64,000 nucleotides of DNA from Diplolepis rosae (GCA_030998225.1 JAPYXD010000581.1:248001-312000); one strand, 5' to 3'; counted from the first letter of the stretch, positions 44,388 to 53,990 are shown. Notes: generated from the letters alone by a model not told the origin. Numbers and translations: made by a program.

Positions 44388-44722
44388 TCATGCTGTGGAT
44401 AAGCGGTTCTTTAACTCCGCCTTATTCCTCGTTGTTTTCAGGCCCAAGCGTTTCAACCTGAACCTCAACTCTTTCACCGTCAAGGAACTTATGTCCACGT
44501 CTTCTTCGTCATCCTCCAGGTCGTCTTCCGCTCCACTTTCGTCATCGTCGGGCGTTCTCGCCTCGCCCTCCGGCGTCTTTCCGTCACCCATCAGCCTTTC
44601 GTAACCGCTCTTTTAAAATTGCTTTCGCCGCCGACACTGAACATCCAAGCTCATGTAGTTTCTATTTAAGTGAATCCACCGTCAACTCGTCTAGTTGAGC
44701 CACCTGCTTCTGAATCGTCGTC
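44388..44722 (-). pseudogene. two SAP-like DNA-binding domains upstream of Gag
   Basis: The minus strand from 44722 reads MTTIQKQVAQLDELTVDSLK, stop, KLHELGCSVSAAKAILKERL. After an acidic linker (DESGAEDDLEDDEEDVDISS) it reads LTVKELRFRLKRLGLKTTRN and KAELKNRLSTA. Both match the SAP pattern (LxxxxLKxxLxxxGLxxxGxKAxLxxRL), a 35-residue helix-extended-helix that binds AT-rich DNA. The two lie in different frames, one with an internal stop, and another stop and frame change separate them from Gag at 44208. SAP domains at retrotransposon Gag starts are known; two in a row is unusual. Confidence 0.7.
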
Positions 44723-44828
44723 ATCTTTGCTAACGGTTTTCACTGCACTTCGTCGTTTGAAACTCACTTACATGACCTGATTCCTTTCACGCTTCACCTC
44801 ACCAATTTTAAAATTGCTCTCGAAACAA

Positions 44829-44846
44829 ATCCCGGACGAGCCCCCA
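44829..44846 (-). promoter_or_regulatory. primer binding site for tRNA-Pro
   Basis: On the minus strand TGGGGGCTCGTCCGGGAT is the complement of the 3' end of tRNA-Pro, the same 18-base primer site used by murine leukaemia virus. It directly follows the LTR-like segment, fixing the LTR inner edge at 44847. Confidence 0.85.
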
Positions 44847-45061
44847 GTTATAGGATAATAATTTGAGAGTACACAAACATTAGTTTAAAATATAGCTAAT
44901 GGTTTATTGTCAGTTCGATTAAAATAATCAGGTTCGAGGTACTGCGAAAGACTACTTATCCTTTCCTATTCTCACACATTCACGCATTCGTCATGCCTAC
45001 CAAAACTCGCTCCTATTGAAAACGCTTCATACGCCGGGTTGCTACGGCTTCAGATACTACA
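44847..45061 (-). repeat. probable 5' LTR of the Gypsy element
   Basis: The region between the primer site and about 45061 is the expected 5' LTR. On the minus strand it starts TGTAGTATCTGAAGCCGTAG and ends ATTATCCTATAAC. The end lacks the canonical CA and no second LTR is present to compare, so the outer edge is tentative. About 215 bases, short for a Gypsy LTR. Confidence 0.5.
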
Positions 45062-45089
45062 ATATTGATAAATTTCAAAAACTTAGGAA

Positions 45090-45250
45090 AAAATCTGCCC
45101 GCTTCGCGGGCACATTCTCATTGCGCGCTTCGCGCGCAGCTCGCAAGTTTGAGCGCGCCTAGGGCGCGCGATTCGATCGTCGCGCTTCGCGCTCCTTCTT
45201 TCTGGACCTCGCGCTTCGCGCTCGGTCTTGTGCTCTTCGCATACGTTTAA
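45090..45250. repeat. cluster of GCGCTTCGCGC palindromes
   Basis: Within 160 GC-rich bases the imperfect palindrome CGCTTCGCG or its variants occurs at least five times (CCCGCTTCGCGGG near 45099, GCGCGCTTCGCGCGC near 45124, GCGCGCCTAGGGCGCGC near 45153, CGCGCTTCGCGCT near 45181 and 45211). Each can form a small stem with a TT or CTAG loop. It adjoins the outer edge of the LTR. Nature unknown. Confidence 0.65.
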
Positions 45251-45479
45251 GTTTATTTCTTATAATTTAATACTGAAGCTCAAACCAATTTAATGATATT
45301 AAAGATGATGTAAATTAGTCATTTTCTCAAATTCACTCTATTTCTTTTTGAATTTAAGTGAAACAGGAAATTCAATTTACTTAAGGCTCTATCGGCCTTA
45401 AGGAACACATTCTCATCATGACACTCGCGCTCGATTTTCTGTATGCATTTTTGTAACTTTTTAATAAATTACATGATTA

Positions 45480-46090
45480 CTGATAAATTTATTTCCTTCC
45501 AAATATCTCAAAAAGGAAAAACAATCGTAGACTTTATTTAAGGAAACGATTTTGCAGAACAACGCTTATTTCGTATCTCACATATTTTGGTGAAACAAAT
45601 CGAATTTTTTCAATATTAAAAATCAAAAATTAAAATATACATCCTGTCGAGAAATTTCTCGATAAGAATGTGTAGACCTTATTTAGCCAAACAATTTTTC
45701 ATCTCAAAGTTTTTTTTGTATCTCACATATTTTGTCTAAAAAATGGAATTTTTGAATTTTAATCGTATTTTTTGGAATTGAAACGAAAAATATATCTTTT
45801 ATCAGAAACTGTGTGAGACAAAACTTGTAGATCTTTTTGAAACTAACAACATTGTATTCTTACGTTTTTTTCTTATTTTACATATTATTGTTAAAAAATT
45901 GAATTTTGGATTTTCAATAGTTTTTTTTTTAATTAAAAAGAAAAATATGCATCTTATGAAAAAATGTTACAATTCAAATTTGTAGGTCTTTATTTATTCA
46001 ATAATATTGTATCATAACGTTTTTTCGTATCTCGTATAATTTAACTGGAAAATGGAATTTTGATATTGACTTTTTTCGAATTTTAATATG
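45480..46090. repeat. ~147-bp satellite-like tandem repeat, about four units
   Basis: TCGTATCTCACATATTTTGG (about 45571) recurs as TGTATCTCACATATTTTGTC (45717), TTCTTATTTTACATATTATTG (45880) and TTCGTATCTCGTATAATTTAA (46025). Each is followed by AAAA(T)GGAATTTT and later by GTAGACCTTATTTA- or GTAGGTCTTTATTTA-like blocks. Monomers are strongly diverged. This is a different family from the one at 2700-3465. Confidence 0.65.
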
Positions 46091-46354
46091 CTGTAACATT
46101 TCTAATTTTGATTTATTCCAAAAATGTTATGAGGATAATTTTTAGACATTTATGAGCACTATTTAAAACCAGTATTGAAATTTTTGATTTTTTCAAAAAA
46201 TTATTTTCAAAAACACAAAAGTAGTGCTCAACCCCTCAATTTTGATTGGATCTGGCTGGTTAACGAACTTTTCCTTACTTTTTCGGCTCCGATAAAGTGT
46301 ACCAAAGCTCAATTCAATCTGATAATTCTATCGAGAGTTATGCCGCACACGACC

Positions 46355-46450
46355 TACAGACAGACAGACAGACAGACAGGCAGACAGACAGACAGGCAGA
46401 CAGACAGACAGACGGACTGACCGACAGACAGACAGACAGACAGACAGACA
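46355..46450. repeat. (CAGA)n microsatellite
   Basis: About 24 units of CAGA with single-base interruptions (CAGG, CGGACTGACCGA). Open frames across it encode only TDRQ repeats. The following 100 bases belong to the dispersed repeat also at 13640-13850. Confidence 0.95.
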
Positions 46451-46699
46451 CTTTCGTAAAAACCATTTTTTCTGACTCAGGGGGTCTCAAAACGTAAAGA
46501 TTTGATGAAAATTTCGAAAGTCATTTTTCACATAAAACCAATACCTTCTCATCCATGATGAGAATGTAAAAAAATATGCTCACATTTATAACGGTAAAGA
46601 ATATTGAAAAGTATTTGTGCACGAAAACTGTTTTCTTAGTTGAACTAAATTATTTTTAGCATTTTTATTGGAATAGAGAAATTTGTGTTTGCATAAAAG

Positions 46700-47050
46700 T
46701 TTTTTGTTAGTATAATAAAATTACTGTCAATTAGAAACAATGGTTTTGGTTGCTGGGCAACAAATCAAAAAACTTATTTTTTACTAAATCACTAATTTTA
46801 TAATCAAAAGTTTATTGAGTAATTTAATTTAGATGATATAGGTTATGTAATTTTTTCTCTTCAAATTAATATTATTAATGACAGCAGTGCATGGAATATA
46901 GAATATGGAAATTTTTAATGATGTTTAACAAGTAGCTTTTTTGAAAAAATGCATAATCTTTTTAGCTCAAAGATAATTATTTTTTAGTAAATAAATGTTA
47001 CAAAATACAGTTGGTATAATATATTAATGATATTACGCTTACATAAGAGT
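46700..47050 (+). repeat. segmental duplication, copy 1 (partner 51830-52165)
   Basis: About 340 bases from AAAATTACTGTCAATTAGAAAC to ATATTAATGATATTACGCTT match 51834-52165 with few substitutions. The partner runs directly into an exon 4 remnant (52187), whereas this copy does not, so the duplicated unit was later broken here. Identity is the highest seen among non-transposon repeats in the window. Confidence 0.8.
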
Positions 47051-47059
47051 CACTACATG

Positions 47060-47470
47060 CAGCTTGTCATAGCATGTAGCTCGCCATAGTTGATCTTTCA
47101 TAATCCTATGAGAAGCGAAAGTTCCAATAGAAGTCAGTCCAGTGTCATCAGATTTTTCACAGCAAGTTGGTCCAGTCCAGTTCTAATTTAAGAAAATCAA
47201 CACCGCGACATAAGGTCTACGAGTTCAACGACAGTAAAAAGTGAAGGGGAATCGTCTCAGTAAGTCCTCTAGAATAGCCCTGATCAGAAATCAACCATCC
47301 CAATCGTCTGGACCACAAAGTTTACAATCTAATTAAGATTCATCTCTACACCTACGAAGTGAGGAGTGAAGTTACAATATCCAACCCACTAGACTCAATC
47401 ATAACTGACTCACTTTCGACCAAGGGTAATTACAACCAACTTCGAATATTTTATATTTTTTCCATTTCCA
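47060..47470. other. no gene recognised
   Basis: Less AT-rich than its surroundings, without open frames of note. It resembles nothing else in the window that I could find. Confidence 0.35.
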
Positions 47471-47559
47471 TGGTGCTTACTTACCTATCCTAACATAAAA
47501 GAGGAAATCTTTTAAGAAGAGAAATGTTGCCTTTCTGATGTAACACAAGCATGAAAAAT

Positions 47560-47780
47560 AGTATTATGTATTATGAAAGCAATATATTATGCAACTAGGG
47601 AGAAAAATAAAAGTTTTTCCCGCATCGCACACGATTTTTTTCTACTTGGGGGTGAGGAAATGGTTTTTCTGCCCACAGGGAGTGATAAAATGCACATTAT
47701 GTCCCGGACGAAACATTTTATTTTCTTGAGCAACAGTTTTCAAAAAAATAAATATTATGTAAGTCGATGTCAATTATCTT
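47560..47780 (+). repeat. array-linked repeat, copy 1 (partner 53340-53510)
   Basis: The stretch TATGCAACTAGGGAGAAAAA through TTTCTACTTGGGGGTGAGGA to TAAAATGCACATTATG recurs at 53340-53510 and, weakly, at 39930-40050. In the partner it sits between exon 4 and exon 5 remnants, so it probably came from the intron of a former array member. Confidence 0.65.
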
Positions 47781-48586
47781 GCAGAAAATATTAGGCGCTT
47801 CCTGTTTTCGTTAGAAACAGATTGAATTTCATAAGGAAATATAAAACCTCAATTTTTACGATATAAAAGAAATATTGGCTGTATGTAAAAATGAATTTCG
47901 CATACAATGCACTTATTGTTTTCAAAATTTTATTATTCTTATGTTAATAACTAAACAATCTGGATACTGGATCACGTAACCTGCCAATGTGCCAGTCCGC
48001 AGACTAGCGCAGCAACTTCTTAGTGTTGTGCCCGTCGCCGTCAATTGAAAGTTGTTGAGTTTTTATGCTGTGATAGTGATTTGTATGCAATAAAAACGGC
48101 AAGTAAGACAAAAAGAACTATGTTTAGTCATCCATAATCTTAAATTATATAATTGCAATAGAGAAATAATGTCTCTTGAACGAGAAATGACAATATTAAA
48201 ATTACAAAAAATATGTAGCCTCGTTCTTGTCAATTGCCAATTGTTTTTTCACGTTTTTATCATTTTTTTGTCTGGATATGTTAATAACTATCGTTCGTAT
48301 CTTAGGTAAAGGGATCAATCCAACGAGATTTTGCAATCCTCATTTTACGCATATGCAATTTCCACCCTCGTTAAGAATATGTCTTTCCTGCTTTTTTTAA
48401 CGGAGAAAATTTTCATGGTTTTTCGATACAGAAATTCCATTCGGAATTTCTACGCGGATTAACCGTACGCTACAACGGGAGACGGTTGGATGGAATAGAT
48501 ATCATGAGAAAAAGAAACTCGTAATTCAGCTTGATTAATAATTACTAACGCCCGTATGTGTTGAAATTCAAAGATGAAATAATTTT

Positions 48587-48960
48587 TGTGTCCAAACAGG
48601 TGGAAAAAGTCGCATTGCATGCTTGTGCGTAGAGCGCCATGCAGTCAATTGTGCCTCGGCGTCAAAATCGGGCGAAATGTTCATACCGCCCGCTTCAAAG
48701 GGCGATAATGTTTATACCGCCCGCTTCAACGGGCAAAATGTTCATACCGCACGAAACTTGACTGCCCGCGGCTAACTACGCACTCGCATGCAACGCGACT
48801 TTTTCCACCAATTTGGACACAAAACGTTGTGTGTACCTCGAGCGACATGGTAGCGATGTGACTCGTGTGAATACCGCCCTCGCTACGCTCGGGCGGGTAC
48901 ACTTCGCACTCGTCACAATCGCCACCATGCCGCCCTTGGTACACAATCTACTATTATGTT
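48587..48960. repeat. GC-richer fold-back element, reverse copy
   Basis: The reverse complement of 1195-1560: GTGTCCAAACAGGTGGAAAA at 48589 pairs with TTTTTCCACCAATTTGGACAC near 48813. Between them are three units with CATACCGCCCGCTTCAA. To the right, CCCTCGCTACGCTCGGGCGG (48876) forms an extra hairpin not found in the first copy. Confidence 0.75.
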
Positions 48961-49100
48961 CATTTTATATCGTCAATATAAAACACCCTAGAAGGAAACG
49001 AAGTTTCGGGCTGTTTCATGAATGAACTTTTACGTGTATAACATCTGAAGTCAAACTCTATTTTCTTGTCACAATTAAAATGAATAACTGTTTCTTCTAG

Positions 49101-49340
49101 CTGGTGAAAGAAGTCACTTTTTTGTCACCAACCGATCTTTCAGTTTTACATGATGAATCAGGAGATCGTGTTGATGAGGTCATGGGGTAGAAAAATTGAG
49201 TAGCAGATTTTCCCGTTATGACACGGTAACCATATATAGAGATTACTATTTCTATAGCAGATCCTTCAAAATTCGGTGTAAATCTAGTACCAAATCAATT
49301 TTGTGTTGAACCTCGGTTTTCCGTTCGAGCCATCAGTAGG
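49101..49340 (+). pseudogene. S1 protease-like exon 4, decayed
   Basis: After an intact acceptor (TTTCTTCTAG) the frame aligns codon by codon with gene A exon 4: LVKEVTFLSPTDLSVLHDE, then G with the SGW Trp codon changed to TAG, further stops in place of Leu and after MTR, PYIEITISIADPSKFGVNLV and PNQFCVEPRFSVRAISR before GTTATC. It is 80 codons against 81 in gene A, with three nonsense mutations. The splice boundaries are kept although the frame is dead, so it was once a real exon. Confidence 0.85.
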
Positions 49341-49464
49341 GTTATCACTTATTCATATGACTTAAAAATAGAATGGAAAATATTTTTTTTATTATTTCAT
49401 TTTAGACAGTAAAGAAGCATATAAGGATCAAAAGAATGAATTTTTATCATAATATTCACTTCAG

Positions 49465-49570
49465 TACGATCCAGGCGCTCTTCGGAAGGAAGAATAGGAA
49501 CTCGTAGGAATATTTATCAAAAATGTTAAAAATTATGGACTTGCTGGATGAGTTTTTAAAAGCAGAAGGC
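49465..49570 (+). pseudogene. S1 protease-like exon 5, decayed
   Basis: After the acceptor CACTTCAG the sequence encodes YDPGALRKEE, stop, ELVGIFIKNVKNYGLAG, stop. It aligns with gene A exon 5 (YDRGAPVFHNGILVGIITGH). Pro occupies the active-site Ser position. The intron to 49340 is 124 bases, close to 116 in gene A. Confidence 0.8.
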
Positions 49571-50440
49571 ATCATTCACACGAACCATTAAAAATATCGA
49601 AAAGTAATAGCAGATGCAGCGCGACGAGACAAATTGGAAACATTGTGACAATCGTACTCATAATATTTAGACATGCTTTATAGAATTAAGTCAACCTTCG
49701 GATTAGATTAAGGTTTCAAGCAGTACAGGTACTCGTTATGTGAATAAATTTCTTAGAGGATACCATGGCTTTCAACATGTAGCCAAAAAAAGTTGTAAGC
49801 TACACGAGTTTTGAAGTCTGGTCTCCTGTAAATAATCTCTTTTCTCTTGTCTTTATTACAATAAAAATTTTCGTCTTTCTTAACAGACAGCAAGGTTACA
49901 ATGTCTTGCTTAAACCCTCTGCCGGTCATAATGACCTTTATCGTCAAATATCGACAAGTGGGGTCTACAAAGAGGGAATAACCAATCACCCTGCTTACAT
50001 ACGTGAACTCTTCTGATTTAGTGCGATTCATATGCGTTCGTGGTTGCCAGTATTGTATCGTATTTCCATCTGTGAGTGTTTAAAAATTTCTTTATAATGT
50101 AAACTTGTCCTCTCTTGAGTGCACCGCAGGTAGATTTTTGATAATTTTTTTTCTGAAAGAATATATTTCTTTATCATCGATTCTCTAGACGTCACTTGTT
50201 AGGTTATGTTGGACATGCTGAATTTAATTTTAGAGAATCCACATTGTTCGACAAATTTTCATTTTTTTCGCTTATATTATTGAATTTTATCACCAATAAA
50301 TCATTTTTGGCAGGTAAAGCGTTAAATGTTGTTTATAATCTAAAATTTCTTGTCAAAAGGGGGCTTGGACCATTTATTCAATGTATGTATGTGAATATTT
50401 ATCAAAATTACCGACCATTATATCTGATTTAGTGATGTAA
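49570..50440 (+). repeat. array-linked duplication, copy 1 (partner 54660-57230)
   Basis: From AGAAGGCATCATTCACACGA through AAACATTGTGACAATCGTAC, CAAGGTTACAATGTCTTGCT and AGAATCCACATTG to GGGGCTTGGACCATTTATTC, this segment matches 54667-57215. The partner carries two inserted DNA elements (55072-56309, 56502-57119), so this copy serves as the empty-site reference. The 92-codon minus-strand open frame (49753-50031) has no recognised motif and is not open in the partner. Confidence 0.8.
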
Positions 50441-50463
50441 AAAATGTTCTCTTGAAAATAAGA

Positions 50464-50520
50464 ATGTGGAAAATCAGTACAATTCTCCTGTCACTCTCGT
50501 TTCCTTTTGTGACGCATCAG
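50464..50520 (+). pseudogene. S1 protease-like exon 1 with one-base deletion
   Basis: ATGTGGAAAATCAGTACAAT matches gene B exon 1 (57651) to the donor GGCAAGT. The exon is 57 bases against 58, with one base missing in CTCCTG(G)TC, so the signal peptide goes out of frame. It carries the same GC-type donor as gene B. Exons 2 and 3 were not found behind it. Confidence 0.8.
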
Positions 50521-50551
50521 GCAAGTAAAATGTCTTATAATATTTATGATA

Positions 50552-51191
50552 CAGTAAAACCTATCGTAGCCGACACATATGGGAGACAAGTTCGGCTACG
50601 ATGGGTACCAATGTCATGCGATAATTGCTAGGGACTTATTACTAGCTTGGTTCAGTGCTGTGGCAACAGGTGCCCCTGTGTTTGGTAACACACGTCTACC
50701 GTCTTGTACAAATTTTTTGTGTTTACTTTTGTGCAAAAAGGTGAGTAAAAGTTAATTTGAAAAATAATCAGTTCTTTTTGTTGATAATTTAAAAATTTCA
50801 TGGATAAATTTAGTCTATAAAAAACTATAAGGAATACTTAGTGCTTTTAGTGGAAAATGTATAGATGACAGTTGAGGTTATGTTGCACGACTGTGCATAC
50901 ATATTTAAGATCTTAATAAGTTGAAATATAAATGGTTATGAAAATTCTCCAATTTTTCGAAGTTAAATTGTAATTAAAATTTATAATTCAAATATAATCA
51001 TTAATTAAATTAATATTTCATTTAAAATATTCATTGAAAAAAAAAATTACTAAGAAGTTTTACAAAAATATGAGGACCTTCCAAAGACGGTGTTTAAGAC
51101 GGCCCTAATCATGCACATTTCTCGACCAATAATGTGAAGCGTCAGAGTGGGATGTTCGTTAGGAGAGTGTCGGCTACGATAGGTTTTACTG
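50552..51191. mobile_element. 640-bp pogo/Tigger-type MITE
   Basis: CAGTAAAACCTATCGTAGCC at 50552 and its inverse ending at 51191 are perfect terminal repeats of about 26 bases flanked by TA. The start CAGTAAAACC is typical of pogo/Tigger-like elements. A second internal copy of the end motif (TTCGGCTACGATGGG, about 50591) lies inverted near the left end. The uninterrupted homologous intron at 57720-57760 reads TATAAAATAATAGAATATC, confirming the insertion. No transposase. Confidence 0.85.
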
Positions 51192-51600
51192 TATATTAGA
51201 ATATCAATTAAACATTATACATGTATAAGTTTTGGTTGAATATTGAACTCAAATTCATAATTATATAGTAATGTTGAATCAGCAACTATCCTTTCTACAT
51301 GAAAGGACGATTTTTTGGCAGAATAATTTCAATACTCTGTTTTTTTGCCTCCGAAGGCTTGGCTTCAATATAGTGGCATTAAATTCACTTGTTATTAGAA
51401 GAAAACTATTACAAAGCAATAATGCTCAAAGTAATCCCTAAAAATGTTTTGAGAAGTGAAACATCGCCACGTTGCATGCCACGCTTCCAAGAAAGCATTC
51501 GCAGTTTTATATTGGTAAATGTATGTATGTTAAGTACGTTCAAATGCCTGTTTGTACATAAATACGTGGACGTATTTTGAAGGCTCGTATTATGTACATA
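51192..51600 (+). repeat. array-linked duplication (partner 57750-58090)
   Basis: GAATATCAATTAAACATTAT, ATAATGCTCAAAGTAATCCC, CCACGCTTCCAAGAAAGCAT and GTACATAAATACGTGGACGT follow the same order as 57752-58080, the start of gene B intron 1. A weaker third copy of the last part is at 59840-59930. Confidence 0.75.
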
Positions 51601-51829
51601 GTTTATTATTTTTTTGTAATTTCAAAATTATATTATACTTCTCAGAAAATGAAAACTTTTTCATTGAAAGTTTTCTATCCTGAGTAGAAATGAAAGCGTG
51701 GTATGGCAGTGTACCCGGAATCCTTACTGCTTGGTCAAATCGTCCTATCAGAATCTCGGTAGCTATGGCGCAACTTTCTTTGCTGCTGAAGAAAATTTCG
51801 GTTTCTTTGCAATTGCTCTTTGCCCACTG

Positions 51830-52165
51830 CATAATAAAATTACTGTCAGTTAGAAAAAATGGTTTTGGTTGCTTGGAAACAAATCAAAAAACTTATTTTT
51901 TAGTAAATCAATAATTTTAAAATCCAAAGTTTATTGAGTAATTCAATTTAATTTAGATAATATAGGTTAAGTAATTTTTTTTCTTCAAATTAATATTATT
52001 AATAACAATATTGCATGGAATATAGAATGTGGAAATTTTTAACAATGTTTAACAAGTAGTTTTTTCGAAAAAAATGAATAATCTTTTTATCTCAAAGATA
52101 ATTATTTTTTAGTAAATAAATGTTACAAACTACAGTAGGTATAGTATATTAATGATATTACGCTG
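51830..52165 (+). repeat. segmental duplication, copy 2 (partner 46700-47050)
   Basis: Matches 46700-47050 with few changes. It continues into the exon 4 remnant at 52187-52470. Confidence 0.8.
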
Positions 52166-52239
52166 TAAGATGTAACGAATGAATTTTTGTATAAGTTGGC
52201 GGAATGGGTACCTTCCACGGCGGAGCACGTGCCTTTTTT

Positions 52240-52470
52240 CGTAATGTTCGATTTTCCAGTTGTTCGAAATGAACGAGGTGTTTGTGTTGGTAAGATGATA
52301 GGGTGGAACAATTTAGAAGCGGGTTATCCAGTAATGACAAGGCAACCATATATAGAGATTCCTGTTTTACTTAAAAACCCTTCCAAAAAATGGTCAAAAT
52401 CTAGGACCAATTCAATTATATTTTATACCTTTATTTCCGGTTCAAGCTACCAAATGGTTCATCACTTATT
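52240..52470 (+). pseudogene. S1 protease-like exon 4, 5' part replaced
   Basis: The frame contains FDFPVVRNERGVCVGKMIGW, NNLEAGYPVMTRQPYIEIPV and LLKNPSKK, aligning with gene A residues 147-190 (TDFPVLTDEV, MIGWNDLE). Unlike the copy at 49101 the GW codon is intact. The first exon part is not homologous (52187-52240 reads WVPSTAEHVPFFVM) and the Cys182 region is replaced by a shifted frame (IIFYTFISGSSYQ). A partially open relic. Confidence 0.7.
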
Positions 52471-52589
52471 CAAATGAATGCAAAATAATATTGTCTTTTA
52501 CTATATTATCTAAGACATTAAAGAAGCGTATAAGCATGAAAAATAGTACACTGAGGAAACAGTTTTGTCACATCAACAAAAATATTTGA

Positions 52590-53190
52590 TGTGCCTCAGC
52601 CGCGGAAACTCGTTTTTCCGTTACAGCTGAGAGTAAAGGAATGTTGTATATTCCGTTACAGAGGAATACAATGTAGAAATTGAACTGCGCAAGCGCATAT
52701 AGTCTTGCAGTGAAACGCAATCTTTTTCTTATTCTTCTTCTTCACACTTCTTCTTCGTACAGCGTTAGCACCTTACTGGCAAAGCCTTGTACATTTGAAC
52801 TGCGCATGCGTCTATTAGAATCCATTACTACTACACAAGATCGATAAAATCAAAATGGCCGGGACTAGTCGTGACATATCAAGTGTAATGACTGGCGCCA
52901 CAAACAACTAAAATACTAGATTAGATTCGAGTGTACATATAAAAACTCGTATCCGCACCAAAGTCACATAAAATAGAATACGTGCCAATGCACACAATTC
53001 GGGAAATTGCGAGACTCGCGACAATGCTCGCAGGACTGATCGCGCCTCGGCTTCGTCTCGGCTTTGCCTTAGCTACGTCTCGACTATGCCTCACCTACGA
53101 CTCGACTACGCCTTGGCTTCGATCTCCTGCGAGCATTGTCGCTCGTCACGCAATTACCCTCATTGTGTGCCTAGGCACGTAATATACTAT
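52590..53190 (+). repeat. dispersed ~600-bp repeat, copy 2
   Basis: Copy of 12715-13295, including the inverted halves ATTGCGAGACTCGCGACAAT / ATTGTCGCTCGTCACGCAAT. It has an extra 70 bases near 52770-52840 (CTTACTGGCAAAGCCTTGTA). It is followed by a short hairpin zone of ACAAAATTATTTTGTT-like repeats (53205-53330). Confidence 0.7.
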
Positions 53191-53199
53191 TGTTAGTAT

Positions 53200-53335
53200 T
53201 TATGCAACAAAATTATTTTGTTATCCCAACAAAACATTTTGCTATTTCAATCAAATTTTGATTACTTAAACAAAATGTTTTGTTGGGGCAACAAATGTTT
53301 TGTCAGGACAAAAAAAAGTTTTGTTGCATACATTT
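53200..53335. repeat. repeated TTTTGTT/AACAAAA palindromes
   Basis: AACAAAATTATTTTGTTATC, CAACAAAACATTTTGC, CAAAATGTTTTGTTGGGGCA and CAAAAAAAGTTTTGTTGCAT follow each other, giving overlapping hairpins over about 130 bases. Origin unknown. Confidence 0.6.
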
Positions 53336-53339
53336 TTTT

Positions 53340-53510
53340 CTCAGTATATTATGTATTAAGAAAGTAATATTTAATGCAACTAGAAAGAAGAATAAATGTT
53401 TTTCCCGCGTTGCACAGGAGTTTTTTCTACTTGGGGGTGAAGAAATGGACTTTCTACCCACAGGTGGCAATAAAATGCACATTATGACCCGCTAGTAGAA
53501 AACATTTATT
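53340..53510 (+). repeat. array-linked repeat, copy 2 (partner 47560-47780)
   Basis: Matches 47560-47740. It sits between an exon 4 remnant and the exon 5 remnant at 53547, hence in the position of intron 4 of a former array member. Confidence 0.65.
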
Positions 53511-53546
53511 TTCGTTAAATACTATAAATTATAATATTATTTTTAG

Positions 53547-53640
53547 ATCAATCCAAGTGCTGCTCTATTCAGTAATAATATGCTTGTAGGAATAAGTATC
53601 AAAAATCTTTAAAATTATGGACTTGCTGTACGTGTTTTCC
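53547..53640 (+). pseudogene. S1 protease-like exon 5, decayed
   Basis: After the acceptor TTTTTAG the frame reads INPSAALFSNNMLVGISIKN, stop, NYGLAVRVFQIQI. This aligns with YDRGAPVFHNGILVGIITG and IAARVIKARIE of gene A. Ser occupies the active-site position in NPSAAL, but whether it is ancestral or a chance change cannot be told. One stop and a damaged start. Confidence 0.75.
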
Positions 53641-53990
53641 AAATCCAAATTCTACACTGAGAAAAAAAATGCTATTGAATCAAAAGAATTTCTTTCCAAA
53701 AGCATGTATACGATTAATTCATAAAATAATCATTATCTAATAACATTTGGTCAACGATCTTCAAATTGGCGCCATGAAACCTTTTGTGAGATAAAGACAT
53801 CGCTCGGTCAACTAAGTTATAAACAATATTTTTTTCTGAAAAATTGCATGGTTGGAAAAATAATTGATTGCTCTATTTGATAAGGCAGGCTTTTGAAACC
53901 AATTAGAAGTAATTCGATTTTCTTTTATAATCAATGACAAGTACAGAATGTTAATTTGATTATTTTATTTCACGTCAAGGTGAATTGTAT

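Larger units (their letters stand above)
40498..45061 (-). mobile_element. Ty3/Gypsy LTR retrotransposon, 3' end missing
   Basis: On the minus strand the order is LTR-like sequence (45061-44847), a tRNA-Pro primer binding site, SAP-like domains, Gag with two zinc knuckles, protease, RT, RNase H and integrase. PR-RT-RH-IN order and the YMDD-type RT place it in Ty3/Gypsy. The integrase is cut near its C-terminus and no 3' LTR or polypurine tract was found below 40498. Several stops and a deletion show that it is inactive. No env-like frame is present. Confidence 0.9.

Noticed and set aside
40498..45061. An endogenous retrovirus with env
   Set aside because: No third open frame or envelope-like sequence is present; the element is cut after the integrase.
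46355..46450. Regular short repeats resembling a CRISPR array
   Set aside because: It is a plain CAGA microsatellite without spacers, in eukaryotic DNA.
52187..52477. A separate 96-residue gene
   Set aside because: Its centre aligns with gene A exon 4 and both edges break down, so it is a relic exon.
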